Source of the DNA: Amanita rubescens | Lineage: Eukaryota > Basidiomycota > Agaricomycetes > Agaricales > Amanitaceae | Length of the DNA stretch: 64,000 nucleotides | Reading direction: 5' to 3' | NCBI GenBank assembly: GCA_015039365.1 | Contig: WION01000085.1 | Coordinates: 1-64,000 of the forward strand | Shown: piece by piece, positions 11,881-22,778 of the stretch | Layout of the letters: the number at the start of each line of letters is the position of its first letter | Numbering within the stretch: the first letter of the stretch is position 1 | Translations under genes and position numbers: made by a program | Notes under the pieces: model-generated | Database searches by the model: none | Told to the model about the DNA's origin: nothing | What the model saw: the letters and a program-made list of their open reading frames with translations, nothing else

Positions 11881-13370
11881 TCAATCGTCCTCTTCCAGCG
11901 TCAGCTGGGACCCCATGTTACATAAACGCGCCATCTCCTTAACTTCATATTCGAAATTCTTTATTTTTCCGTACCAAGAAGCTGTCAGGCGGACAGCTTC
12001 GTCGAGTGGCGTTAACAACAATTCCTTCGCTCGGTTTATATATCGGATATCCCGAGGGGATGTAACCATTCTTTCCCTTTCCATATATTCCAACAGAGCC
12101 GCTGCATTAAGCTTCAATCCACGGTAGTTTTTGAATGTATTGGGACTCCTGTATGGCGTTGTCCCATCTTTGAACGCCTCAACAATGTCCGCGATACAAA
12201 TTTGTTCATTGCCGGCTTGGAATTTCGTAAAAATGGCCACGCGGCGTCCGCACGGGATCCCCAATGCCGTGCACACCTCTGTTACAATTCGGACAAACAT
12301 GAACAGGGCAAATGCGCTTTCGTTCTCTCCGTTTTTCCTCAGGACTAGCTTCTGGAAGTTATCGTAGTACTGCTGGACGAGAGACCCGACAATTGTGGAT
12401 GTAGTTGACACCGTCGCGATGGCCTGGGGTGTAGAAGAATTTATCGGCCTTGAAGGTATGTTAGGTTTCTAATAGACATTAGAAGACGCATCCTCATCAT
12501 CGGTTCCTAGACTCACCCCTTCCCAAACATAGAGAATGTACAAGTCAAGAGTGGGATCCTGGTTGTAAAGATCCATTATTGAGGACTTGCCCTCGCTGTC
12601 GCGTACTGGCTTAATCAAGAAATTCATTTCCAAGTCTTTGAGGAAACCCAGGGCTCGAAAACCTGTCCACGAACGACCAAAATTGTCGAGGTCATCCATG
12701 AATACAGGGACGCCAGCGGTGCCAAGCTGAATTTCTGATTCGTCCATGCCGTCGATGTCCAAGTTCACAGCCCGGAACTCCAGTTGTTGAGAGCTGCGGA
12801 GGGCATCATACAGATCAACCACATTTGCAGGATTCCCCGGGATTCCAGTATCACGGGTCATAACAGTGAACATGGTATGGCTATTCATCCCCCTGGGGCA
12901 TTGAGTGCTGACCATCAAGACCGACAGCTTGTTATCATTTGCGTCCTCGAATACGGGATGCCCAGAAGATGACGGAGGTTCCCCGTTTGTTTCTTTATGG
13001 GAGGTAAAGACAGTACTTCCCCCATTTGCAGAAACCGCGGGCATCGCTCGTACTTCTTTTTCTTTACCTTTACGCGAGGTATAGACGATACCCTGCGCAT
13101 TGGCAGCAGCAATTAGGTCCTGGAAATGCACGTCGGTCTGCTCCGGCACGGTAATCGGCGAGCTAAGCGACGAGCGTGCATACATCTCAAACTCAGGTCC
13201 CAAATCTGACGTTAACGTTATGGATTGAGGTCATGAGTAAACAAAAGTGTGAAGGTCCTACTTGCAAAGGTCCTGAACGCATCCACAGATGCAACATCTA
13301 CGGGCAACCGATCAGCGTTGGTGTTGAGGACTGCAAGATCACGCACCTCCGTCGACACCGTCTTGTTCAT
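11881..13370 (-). CDS. Unknown protein, three exons, 446 residues
   Basis: I do not recognise the family. The model joins 13262-13370, 12517-13205 and 11881-12423 (minus strand). Both introns have good signals: 13206-13261 (GTAGGA...CAG) and 12424-12516 (GTGAGT, a CTAAC branch site, then a pyrimidine tract before CAG). The second removes an in-frame TAG at 12469-12471. The start ATG at 13370 follows an in-frame stop. The protein is acidic and mostly globular, with a segment LGFLKDLEMNF about mid-protein and no signal peptide or membrane helix. It lies upstream of, and divergent from, the integrase gene, and both sit between inverted copies of a 45-bp motif. It could therefore be a second element-encoded gene. 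That is inference. Confidence 0.65.
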
Positions 13371-13631
13371 TGGTGCTAGTGAGGTCAATTACGTCTAACA
13401 ACAGAGATGGTAAGTTTCTCTGCCCACAAAAAGAATCAACGTATCTCAACCTGCTTCTGGTTCTCCAGCAATAGCGTCCGCAGCTGAATCTAGAACAACA
13501 CTAAGAAGCAGTGGCATATGTGTTTCAGTCACCTACTGGCTTCGTCTGGCGCCATCGTTGACGTCGCTGACTGGACGTTCCCCGTGTTGCCTAACCGTAG
13601 GATTATGCTGCGGACAAGAGCGGGTAGATCT

Positions 13632-13771
13632 GTTACCTACCAGTGTCGAGGGTGGAATCTACGGAGGAAGGAGGATGAGCGTTCATCGCCTGACGCTCAA
13701 TGAGTTACCTACCAGTGTCGAGGGTTGAATCTGCGGAGGATGGAGGGCGAGTGTTTGTCGCCTGACGCTCT
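13632..13771. repeat. Direct tandem repeat, 72-bp period, two copies
   Basis: Two copies starting GTTACCTACCAGTGTCGAGG at 13632 and 13704, both ending CGCCTGACGCTC. They differ at a few positions. They lie in the divergent promoter region between the unknown minus-strand gene and the integrase gene, so they could influence expression, but no function is shown. Confidence 0.8.
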
Positions 13772-14017
13772 CCTCGTCTTTGCATGATCGGCACCATGGC
13801 TTCGTCTCTATTGAGCGGGGGTCTACGACAGCGTCCCGCCCGCGTTACGGTGGTCATAGAACGGTGGTAGAAGAAGGGGAGTTGGCGGGTGGTTGGGTGA
13901 GAGGAAGTGGTGGAAACAATTGGAAGGACCGGCTGAAAAATTTCGCCTCCAAGGTTTTGCATCCGCAGCACATGTCACAAGCGGCATTTCCCATTCCTAT
14001 TCCCGATTGCAACGCCC

Positions 14018-15797
14018 ATGGACCAGATAGAAAACCTGCGGCAGGCGTACTTACGCTTGGCTGAAAGGGTACGAGTTTCTCTACAGATACACGTCGGCGA
14101 CGCGATGCGATATCGACAGCTACGCAACGAGGTGCTGGAGTTCTTCAATGTCGCCGGACAGGTCTGTAGCCAAAACAACCGTTACATGTCAGGGCTCTGA
14201 CACGTTCTAGTACCAGAATCAGGTGCCAGTACAGGATTTCATATCGTTACAAGAGTCTGTGAACACTATGATAGAGTGCCTTCGCACTGCAGAGAACGAG
14301 GCAATGGACCCCCCTGCCCCTGGTTTGCAAGTTACATGTAGAGTGAAAGGCAGGGTAGGACGGCCACGCGTCGAAATCGACAGGAATTTCTTGGAGAATG
14401 CATTGAAAGTTCGGGGTCCATATCAATTGGGGCAGGTGATGAAGTGTAGCCCGCGGACAATCAGAAGGCGAGCGGTCGAATATGGTCTCAGGAATGAAGC
14501 TCCACCTGTGTTTCAGACCGTTCAGAACCCTGATGGAACAGTGTCTCGTGCATGGGCCTCGTCGTCCACCCCTGAATACTCAGCTATTGCTGACGACCCT
14601 AATGCGCTGGATGAGTTGGTCAGGGATGTGTTGCAAACCTTTCCGAACTCTGGGAGACAAAAGTTGGACGGGTTGCTAAAAGCAAGAGGCTGCCGTATTC
14701 CCAGGGAGCGGCTAAGGGAGTCGTACGTTCGTGTACATGGCGCACCTGCACACTTCGCAAGACGACAGATAGAGAGACGAACTTATTATGTGCCAGCTCC
14801 TAATAGTCTTTGGCATCACGACGGGAACCACAGTAAGTAAAAGACAAGCGCATGCTTCATTTCAATTACTTAGATGATCACAGAGTTGATTCGATGGGGA
14901 ATCGTATGCCACGCTTTCGTGGATGGGAAGACGCGCCTTATTACAGCTGCACAGTTCAACGACAATAATCGGGCAGATACCGTGTTAGAAGTATTTGAAC
15001 GAGCTGTGAGATTACATGGTTTGCCGAGTCGGGTTCGGGGTGACCACGGTACTGAGAACGTAAGGGTGGCAGACCGCATGTTGGAACTAAGAGGGAACGG
15101 GAGAGGCTCGTATCTTTGGGGCCGGTAAGTGACATTGACGTGTATGTGCCTAATCTGACGATAAATATCTCCCAGCTCCGTCCATAATACAAGATCCGAA
15201 CGACTATGGGTGGATCTAGTGAACGATCTTTCTCAAAAATGGAAAAAGTTCTTTCAGGACCTGGAAACTCACCACGGCATGAACGCTGAAGACGGTGACC
15301 ATACGTGGCTTCTTCTTCATCTTTTCTTGGAAGAATTGAACAGCGAACTTCAGGAATGGGTCAAGGGTTGGAATCATCACAAGATGCAATTGAGAGGGGA
15401 GAGGAACCAGTCGCCGATTGAGATGTTCTTGGTGGGTATGGTGGAGCGTGAAACGCCGGGCGTCCGCGAATGGATTGAACAACAAGAAGAGGTTGTAGAC
15501 GATTTGCCGAACTACGGGGTGGCATGGGAGGATCTCGAAGATGAAGTTGCCCGTGATTTGGCACAAGGCGGTCAAGATCAGGGGCCTTTTCAAATTGATA
15601 ATCGCCCCGGCGAGCTTCACGAGGTAACCTGCGAGCCTCCAGGTTGCTCTCTTTCCGCGGAAGAGAAAGAATGGCTTGACGCAACCATTGCGCATGAGTT
15701 TGGCACAAACCACTTTCGAAGCATGCCGGAACGCATGCTCATCTGGAATAGAGGGTTGGAGCTATGTCGTACCTTAGTCCAGCAACGTCAAGGATAG
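14018..15797 (+). CDS. Integrase-core (DDE) transposase, 542 residues
   Basis: Exons 14018-14161, 14211-14832, 14884-15124 and 15176-15797 join in frame to 542 residues. The N-terminal third includes [16 protein letters not shown] and [15 protein letters not shown], an HTH-like region suited to DNA binding. The catalytic core has W-H-H-D (Asp about 252), GDHGTEN (Asp about 309) and NTRSERLW (Glu about 344). That gives D,D with 34 residues before E, the spacing of retroviral and retroelement-derived integrases. It is a stand-alone integrase with no reverse transcriptase nearby, as in Ginger-type DNA transposons and related fungal integrases. The reading frame and catalytic triad are intact, so the enzyme could be active. 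It lies inside a region bounded by oppositely oriented 45-bp motif copies. I cannot assign the named family. Confidence 0.85.
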
Positions 15798-16164
15798 ATG
15801 AAGGTACCAGCCATCAATATTTTGTTTCGCCAAACGTGCTGCTCACATTTCCATTAGATAAAGCTAGTACATACTATGGATTATGTCTGAGAGAACGTAA
15901 TTGCGACTGACACAAACAGTTGAACAAAATCATTATATAGTAGATTCCCTAGAACTTTCATTCTCACAAAGATAGGCGGTAGATATGTTGTAAAAGAACG
16001 TCTCAGCAACGGAATCACATGTCATTGCATGCTTTGCATATATTTGGTTCAGCTGGAGCATTACGCGAAGTTCATTATTTCAAATTGGGCTTCAGGGCTC
16101 GTCTCTCTCGCTCTCGCTCTCCCAACTCTAGATCCTGCTGCTGTTATTGGAACCTCTCAGTATT

Positions 16165-16282
16165 GAGCTAGACAATTGTCACTCCCGTGGGTTAGACCTC
16201 GAGTTGCCCGCCCAAATTTGCTTAAACCGACTTTCGGGGCTAGACATTTGGTTACTCCGGAGTGTTAGACCTCGTGTCACCC
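16165..16282. repeat. Two copies of the 45-bp motif, right orientation
   Basis: Copies at 16165-16209 (GAGCTAGACAATTGTC... ending AGACCTCGAGTTGCCC) and 16237-16282 (GGGGCTAGACATTTG... ending AGACCTCGTGTCACCC). The first is a strong reverse-complement match to the copies at 10224-10538. They lie downstream of the integrase gene and about 120 bp before the next gene. Confidence 0.8.
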
Positions 16283-16396
16283 TCGCATTCACGAAGCAAA
16301 CGGACATTAAATTCAGGGAGGACTGTCTGACCCGTGATAAAAAGGTATCATGATCCTCGTTCATTTTACATGCATCTGAGTATTGAATTTGTAGGT

Positions 16397-18473
16397 ATGG
16401 ATCGAACAAGCGCGTCAAACATCGAGCAGGACCTTCTTCGTAATCGCAATACCAACAGTATGCCTTTCGAATCGACGTTCATGTATTCTCTGCTAAATGT
16501 TTTTTAGAACCATTAGGGGCATTCGACGGTCGTGTTGCTGTTCTTCACCCTGAGCGACCTGGATGGTTCATCTTGTCACCTAACTGCGATTACATAGCGT
16601 TGCCTCCTGGTACCCGATGCAACGTTTACGTACGCTTCGATGGCCGCTTTGGACCAGACGACCATACGCAATGGCCGCAGCCATTTTCACGTAGGTTTCC
16701 GCATTTGTGCTGCATACCCAAAAAGAAGCAGGGCAATCCACATTCTGTCATCTGGGAAAATCCTCAGATACATGACTTTGAACGAATTCAGAATGATATT
16801 ATTGGGTTAGGCAAATGGTCCGGATCATTGCTTGAGGCATTACGCAAGAGCAATAATTGGCTATTGGAGGAGTTGGCTCGCCGCCGTGCGAATAACAAAA
16901 CGCTGGATTCACATCCAGAGGTTGTAGCATTATCAACAAATCTGGAGCGTGCCTTATCTAGGTTGCGTGCGGTTCCGGTGGGCTACCGAGGGGCAGTGAT
17001 CTGTCTACGACTGGCGCAGCGATTATGGTTGGAGTTATATGCTCTGATGGAGTACGTGGATAAATATCTTCCATCCATGGAAGGCCGGGCTCCTCCTGAA
17101 ACCCAGATTGCGGACGTCGTTGGTTGTTTTGTTCATACGGCTAATAGTGCTCAACGACTCTTCTCGGCGGGGATACCATACTGGGTCGTACGCGAAGTAC
17201 GTACATTTGATAAGGAAAACATCCTCTCTATCGGTACAATTGTCAAGCCTCAAGATATGTTGGTGGTCGAAGATCATCCCACATATGCTCCTCGCATCTA
17301 CCAGGGCGATTCCAACGACAATCGGTATATGACTATCTGTAATTACTCGCTCAAGTTCATGGGTTACGCGGACCCGTTCTGTGGAGTACTACCAAGAGGC
17401 ATATCCCCTCATAATTTCTCTCAGATGATTTCCCAGGCTGGTCGATCGCGAGAGGGCTCTACTCGCAACCACACTACTTCCTTTCAACCATGTATGTTGG
17501 ATTTTTAATCATGATGTACGTAAACTGACTTCTACAATCAGATAAGAAACCGTCGGGTGGGAATACTGGTGGGCGAGACAAATTCGACCTCGTAAATAGC
17601 CTCTACATGCCTCCTTGCCTAGATTCATGGAGAGCCGCATTGCGCGCGGTAGACCAAAGGCGTCAATGTCTTTACTCTCTTGAAAAGTTAAGCTCCAATG
17701 ACGGGAAATATGCATTCCCCGAACCGGGCATTTTCTGTTCCGGTGATAATGCTCGTCGACGCAACAAGTTTCTGACCGTTTGGGAAATTTTGCAACCTGT
17801 CGTTGTCAATCGCATGAGCTCCGACCTGGGTAGCGTATCCCTGTTATCCAACGAACAGTGGCGCATCCTCCTCGCAGGACGTGAACCCAATGACAAAACG
17901 AAGAGAGGGTCTGTGCGCGCCTCCATAACCGATCTCTTGTCTCAAGATGCTTTGGATTTGGGAGTGGGATTGTCCAAGATTCACGAGGTGGAAGTCGGCG
18001 AATATTCGATACGTGACGCGCAGGGGGTGTTATGGGAACTTGCAGAAATGTCTTTCAGATTTGATTTGGTCATGTTGGACAAGAAGGCACTAGCCGCTCG
18101 GGGACTGGAGAATACTGCCTACAATATGCAGTTGCTATCTCCTCTGTCTCGCCAACGGTTAATCATGGCTTGCTTTCCATTTGGCCCGGCCGATCCTCGT
18201 CATCTCGCATTCGTCGACCGTCAACATGCCCGGCGCGGTTTGGCGTCACCAACAATTCGAGATCGAATACCGTATCTCAATGCGTTGCGGGCGGTCATGA
18301 AAGAATGGGATGGTTATGAGGTTCATCCGATTGGCCGCTTGGAGGTGCTGACAGAAGATGCTCCAGTGGTTGAAGGGATGGTCTACGAGGAAGCCGTAGC
18401 ACATTTCTACACCCAGTCCTTCTTCCGTTTTTTTGGCCGCGCAGCAACCGTACCCATGTATCTTGAAGACTGA
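16397..18473 (+). CDS. Unknown protein, three exons, 658 residues
   Basis: Not recognised. Exons 16397-16457, 16508-17491 and 17542-18473 join in frame (introns of 50 nt, GTATGC...TTAG and GTATGT...CAG). The protein is soluble and globular with many Trp, Arg and Tyr. Notable parts are CNVYVRFDGRFGPDDHTQW near residue 55, a Leu/Arg-rich helical stretch around 150-200, and FFRFFGRAATVPMYLED at the C terminus. There is no signal peptide or membrane segment. It directly follows the integrase gene on the same strand, only 120 bp after a motif copy, so co-mobility is possible. A cellular or multicopy fungal family protein is equally possible. Confidence 0.65.
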
Positions 18474-19999
18474 TTTTTTGGCTGTTTCCGTTACAAACTT
18501 GTTTCTTTACTCTTCAAAATGTCTATATCAGCTTAAATAAATGCGGGGATATGTGTTCCGTCCCCGAGTCTACATGATCAACAATTTAGTGACCCCGATT
18601 CCCTGCTTGTCGACGACACAATCTAATCCATATTTCATTCAGAATTGCCTCTTGGGAATAAATGTTTCTTATCGCTGATACATTAGGGGATTATGTGATC
18701 CGCTTGATGGTAGGAACGGATCACTTAGGTGGCGATGACGAACGGGATATATCAGCGAAAAAAAGGGTGGTAAAGATAGCGTATGAAGATCCGCTGGCAA
18801 GATAAACGGGGTCGTCGAATATCCAAAAGCGCAGACACAAAAAATTCGCCATGGATACAAAAATGAATGTTCCTTTTAGGTGCAAGAAATGTGCTCCCCG
18901 GCCCTCATCTCCCCGGCCGTCTCTGCTGGACTATAATTAGGGGTTCCTTGTTCTCACACCTCCCAGTTGCCGAATCCACTACTTCATGTTTCATGGATCA
19001 AACGCTGTTAACGGGCGTCGGTGGAAGCACGTGTGGAAGAAACAACGACCGCTGCCAATTTGTTGAACACATTTCCTATCCAGAATACTACATTCCTCGC
19101 TTTACCTTCTCAACATTTAGTGGCAAAGACATAGTCGCTGGTGAACGCAGCTTTTAGCAAAACCAACCCCATCATGTTCCCCGTTCGTTTGAGATTATCT
19201 CGAATCCAGTTCGCTACTAGGGTGAAAGGGCGTTCGAATTGAATTGTTACAAACGCACCTGGCATGGCAGCAACCCACGTCCCCCTCCCTATCCAGCTCT
19301 GAGATCGCACATAGCAAGAGGTCAAAGAAGTCGTTGATGAACGCACTGGGCGTAAGGGTTTACCACAAGAAAATGTTTGGGGGGCCGCCCTTCCTTCTCG
19401 GGGACAAGCAAGGGATTAATTTCCAGTTCCAGAGGTATCTTGAACTAATTCGACGAAAGCGTTAACGTTTATCTTATCCTTTGCACGAATTGTTACACAG
19501 CGGCGTAGTTATCTCTCTCTATCTGGAAAGACCGCGCTACAGGTATGTCCCCCATACTTATACTTTTTCCTCTGCATTTCTAACGGAAGATGGACGCAGA
19601 TTCTACTTGTTGTATGAAATTGACCACGCTGCATTGCTGCCCCTGGCCCTTCTCCGGTCTGATGTGGCTGACCGGGAATCGGGATCTTCAACGTCCACTT
19701 GCCCTGACTGGGCCCAAGAGCGCCGGATCATCGCTGACGAGGTACGAGCCGACTACTATATGCGCATAATGTCAACCCAATCTACATCTGCAAAGGTAGA
19801 TTCAGACCATCGCTGATGAGGTACGTGCTACTATATGCGCATAATGTGTCAGCTCACATCCTAATCCTCCGCCTCTAGCAACTGTTCGCACTGCGCATGT
19901 CCAGAGTTCAGTGTTAGCAGCAACACACTGAACTGAGCTAAGTTATGCTCATGTAAGTTGCATATATTCAGTTTTTCGTACTAGTTCCGCTTCTCACAT

Positions 20000-20235
20000 C
20001 CTTGTCTTCGCACCTTGTGAACCCAGCATGACGCTGGGCGCGTCCAACACCTTTCTGGTTCTCACACCCGCGTCTCCACACCTCATGGACCCCACAAGAT
20101 GGTGAACACATCCAATGCCAGTCCGCTCCTAACACACACTCGTCTCCACACCCCATGGACCCCACACGACGTTGAGGGTCCAACGCCATTCGGCTTCTCT
20201 CGCCCTCGTCTCTGCACCTCCACGCGACGGTACAA
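20000..20235. repeat. Degenerate tandem repeat of about 60 bp, roughly four copies
   Basis: Recurring landmarks are CTTCTCACATCC, CGTCTCCACACC, CATGGACCCCACA and GTCCAACRCC. Copies begin near 19988, 20058, 20125 and 20190. Divergence is high and no reading frame is kept through the copies, so this looks like an old minisatellite. Confidence 0.6.
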
Positions 20236-20679
20236 TGCTGAGCTTCTTTCTAGCATCGTTTTATCGTTGTACATGTTTAGTTTTTAATATAACTCTGTTT
20301 CTGAGTCAATTGCCGGTGGTACTAGTACTAGTACAAAGGGTCCTCTGATTTACCTGGGCAACTTCGGCCTGCTATCACTGAGTCACTTCGACATCACCCC
20401 CAGCGGCCTTCATCAGCGGCTCTTTAGCATCATTACCAGCGCTAGACGTTGTACCTGCTGCGGTCGCGGGCCGCGGATTTTGGGCCGGGTGTTGTTACGT
20501 TGCCTGATGCACAGTCTACAGATTAAGTTATGCTAGAGTCGGAAGCTGGCCTGCAAGGCATGCGCATGTACAACTATTTCTCGGTATGCATAGCGCCGGA
20601 GTGGACCAGCGTGCACGAGTTGGGCATGGTGGAAATGACCTGCGGGGTTTTCTTTCTGGTTAATCATGCGAAAAAATGT

Positions 20680-20765
20680 TCACTTCAGTTCACGCAGGAT
20701 CACTCTCGATCACGCCGATTCACGCCGGATCCCGGTGGGTCACGCTAGATCATGCTGGGTCACTA
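20680..20765. repeat. Degenerate decamer repeat (GATCACGCCG-like)
   Basis: About eight short units such as GTTCACGCAG, GATCACTCTC, GATCACGCCG, ATTCACGCCG and GGTCACGCTA lie head to tail. The consensus is the reverse complement of the decamer array at 6118-6250. The array lies immediately downstream of the hairpin-rich minus-strand element. Confidence 0.65.
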
Positions 20766-20837
20766 TGTACCGCAATGAAAATATATGTTTAACTGAATTT
20801 TGCCTGATATGGTCAGTCATAGTCCAGTGTACGCCGT

Positions 20838-22778
20838 TCATTCCCCCGTTTCACCAAAGGATGGAAGAGGAATGACTTGTTCGTTGGCAAGTCGTCCAAA
20901 TTGGATGGAATGCTCTGCGGAGCGTTCCGGGATGTTTTCGGGAAGCTCGAACGAGCTTCCGAGTGGTCTTACAGCTCGTTTGAGCTGATCCGAATCTTCT
21001 GCATTGGGAGCAGATGGCGTTTTACCAAACGGCCGATTGGCGGCTGGCAATGATACTCTAGAACGAGTATCAACTCCTTGGTGAGTTCTTCTGCTCACCG
21101 TTTGTTTCGTATTGACAACGTTAGGCGTACGCCGTTCAGAAACGTTTGGAAGAGTTGAATTAGGCTTGTTTGAGAGCCGGTTTGAAGGGATGGCCCGTAA
21201 AAAGGAGACGGGCGAGAGCTTAGACAGCGTGAGGGCTGTCTTGGTCGAAGGTGCATGTTTTGATGTATCTGCTTGTTCCTTTGTACTAACGATCGCGTTT
21301 CCCGTTTGAGGAGTTAACCTGGATGCGACCTTTGAACTAGGAACGCGTAACATAGCGGCGGCAACAACTCGGGACTTGGGTAATGACTTAATGGTCCCCG
21401 TACTCTTGTCCGAGTGTTTCTGGACAAGTACTGGCGGTTCCGACAATTGTCGCTTCTCAACATGCGTAGGAGACTTTGACGAAGTACAGGAGACGGCTGG
21501 TGCTGTCTCCGCTGTCAATTCTGAGGGAGGTTTCCCATGGAAACCATTATTATGAGCCTTGGATAGCTCGTTATCCTTGGCTAGGGAACTCCGGCGATTC
21601 CTATGGGGTTCCCGAGGTGTAGAAAGGGAGCTTGTCTTCAACGAGCTCAGACGTGTTTGGGAACGAGTCATTTGAACTCGTTCCGATGCGTTTCGAGACT
21701 CAAGAGTCGAGTCTCGCTTTCTTCTAACCTCTCGTATGACTCGTGGAGATTCGTGTTTGTTTGAAAGGGTTGAAGGACATGGCTTGGGCGTAGCAGGAGA
21801 GATAGGGATTGGCGAGGAGACGGGGATGGGATCAGACGGCTTGTATGCTGCCGAAGCATCAGGTGAGGGGATATCCTCGCCTTTTACATGTATACTAACG
21901 ACGGAGTTGCAGGTCCATCGTTCCTCCCGCGTTTTACCCAGAAGAGATGGAGTCTGGGCTTGCAAACCAGCAAGTCCATGTATCGACGTGGAGCACTCGG
22001 TTATGTGCTCCTTTGGCGTTTCGGGAAGTGTAGGCGTATCCTGGTCTTCCGCAGATGATTTGGAAATCGTGGAGGCCTCCTGTTTCACTCGAGGTGCGGG
22101 AACGGCTTTGGGGCGCGTCGCGTCGCGCGAATTTACGCGTATTGAGTCCCAAGCTTCGACTAATGTCCAGAAGTCCTCGGATAGCATTTCCGGGGCTATT
22201 GAACCATCGTATAAGTCCAGGTACGCATCGCGCCAAACGTATTGCAAGTCGCGTGAAGGTTCGTCGATACTGAACTGAGATTTAAGATATTCTGCGACAA
22301 AATCATTAAACTCATTCGCGTCGTCGTAGACGAGTTGGGAACACTCGGGATAGTGTTCCCGTTCGAGAGTTTCATGTTGACTATGTAGGGTACCGGACAT
22401 TAGGTCTGGTTCCCGAGTCTCAGACGTAGAATTACTGAAGTTTATGTTGTGGGGCGAGCCAAACTCACGCTCGCCCGAAAGAGTAGATGTATGAGCTTCA
22501 GACGACTTATTCAAATGACGGGGAGTAGGTGAATACTCCCAGGCCAGCTTAAATGTCGAGTCTGGTAACATGCGAATCTTATATTGGGCAGTTCGCCTGG
22601 GTGTTGTCGCTACACCCTTAATGTGTTCTAATTCGTCGTAATACCACTTGGGAATAGCGGCGTATTGGTTCGTTTCGACCCTCCTCGGGAACGAGTCCGG
22701 AGGGTCATCCTTAAAGTATTGGGAGTTCCGTAAAACTCCCGGTGGGTTGAGTCTCGGGTTTCGAGACTCGTTGGGCAT
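20838..22778 (-). CDS. Gag-like protein of a hairpin-rich retroelement, about 646 residues
   Basis: A single long open frame starts at ATG 22778 (MPNESRNPRLNPP). The N-terminal 100 residues look globular (IPKWYYDELEHIKG, STFKLAWEYSPTPRH). A second compact part near residues 155-205 has NDFVAEYLKSQ and WRDAYLDLYDGS. The remainder is a long Ser/Thr/Pro/Arg/Lys-rich basic region. There is no zinc knuckle, protease or reverse transcriptase, and the unit ends at 20838, so any pol part is missing. I call it gag-like because of this layout and an LTR-like leader upstream. The family is not proven. The coding DNA is studded with short inverted repeats (see the separate entry). Confidence 0.5.
   Translation of the reverse strand: MPNESRNPRLNPPGVLRNSQYFKDDPPDSFPRRVETNQYAAIPKWYYDELEHIKGVATTPRRTAQYKIRMLPDSTFKLAWEYSPTPRHLNKSSEAHTSTLSGEREFGSPHNINFSNSTSETREPDLMSGTLHSQHETLEREHYPECSQLVYDDANEFNDFVAEYLKSQFSIDEPSRDLQYVWRDAYLDLYDGSIAPEMLSEDFWTLVEAWDSIRVNSRDATRPKAVPAPRVKQEASTISKSSAEDQDTPTLPETPKEHITECSTSIHGLAGLQAQTPSLLGKTREERWTCNSVVSIHVKGEDIPSPDASAAYKPSDPIPVSSPIPISPATPKPCPSTLSNKHESPRVIREVRRKRDSTLESRNASERVQMTRSQTRLSSLKTSSLSTPREPHRNRRSSLAKDNELSKAHNNGFHGKPPSELTAETAPAVSCTSSKSPTHVEKRQLSEPPVLVQKHSDKSTGTIKSLPKSRVVAAAMLRVPSSKVASRLTPQTGNAIVSTKEQADTSKHAPSTKTALTLSKLSPVSFLRAIPSNRLSNKPNSTLPNVSERRTPNVVNTKQTVSRRTHQGVDTRSRVSLPAANRPFGKTPSAPNAEDSDQLKRAVRPLGSSFELPENIPERSAEHSIQFGRLANEQVIPLPSFGETGE

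Larger units (their letters stand above)
18474..20837. other. Gene-poor interval with degenerate repeats
   Basis: No gene can be supported. Short frames at 19319-19465 and 19481-19816 have some coding look but no start context, family or joinable exons. A local duplication places ATATGCGCATAATGT at both about 19757 and 19834, each after a GAGGTACG sequence. A small inverted repeat (TTCAGTGTT...AACACACTGAA) lies near 19899-19933. Tandem repeats at 20000-20235 and 20680-20765 are listed separately. Confidence 0.6.

Noticed and set aside
10224..16282. Starship-type giant element
   Set aside because: No DUF3435 tyrosine-recombinase captain is seen. The recombinase present is a DDE integrase.
20838..22778. 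Complete LTR retrotransposon
   Set aside because: No protease, reverse transcriptase or second LTR was found within the window, so only a gag-like unit is claimed.
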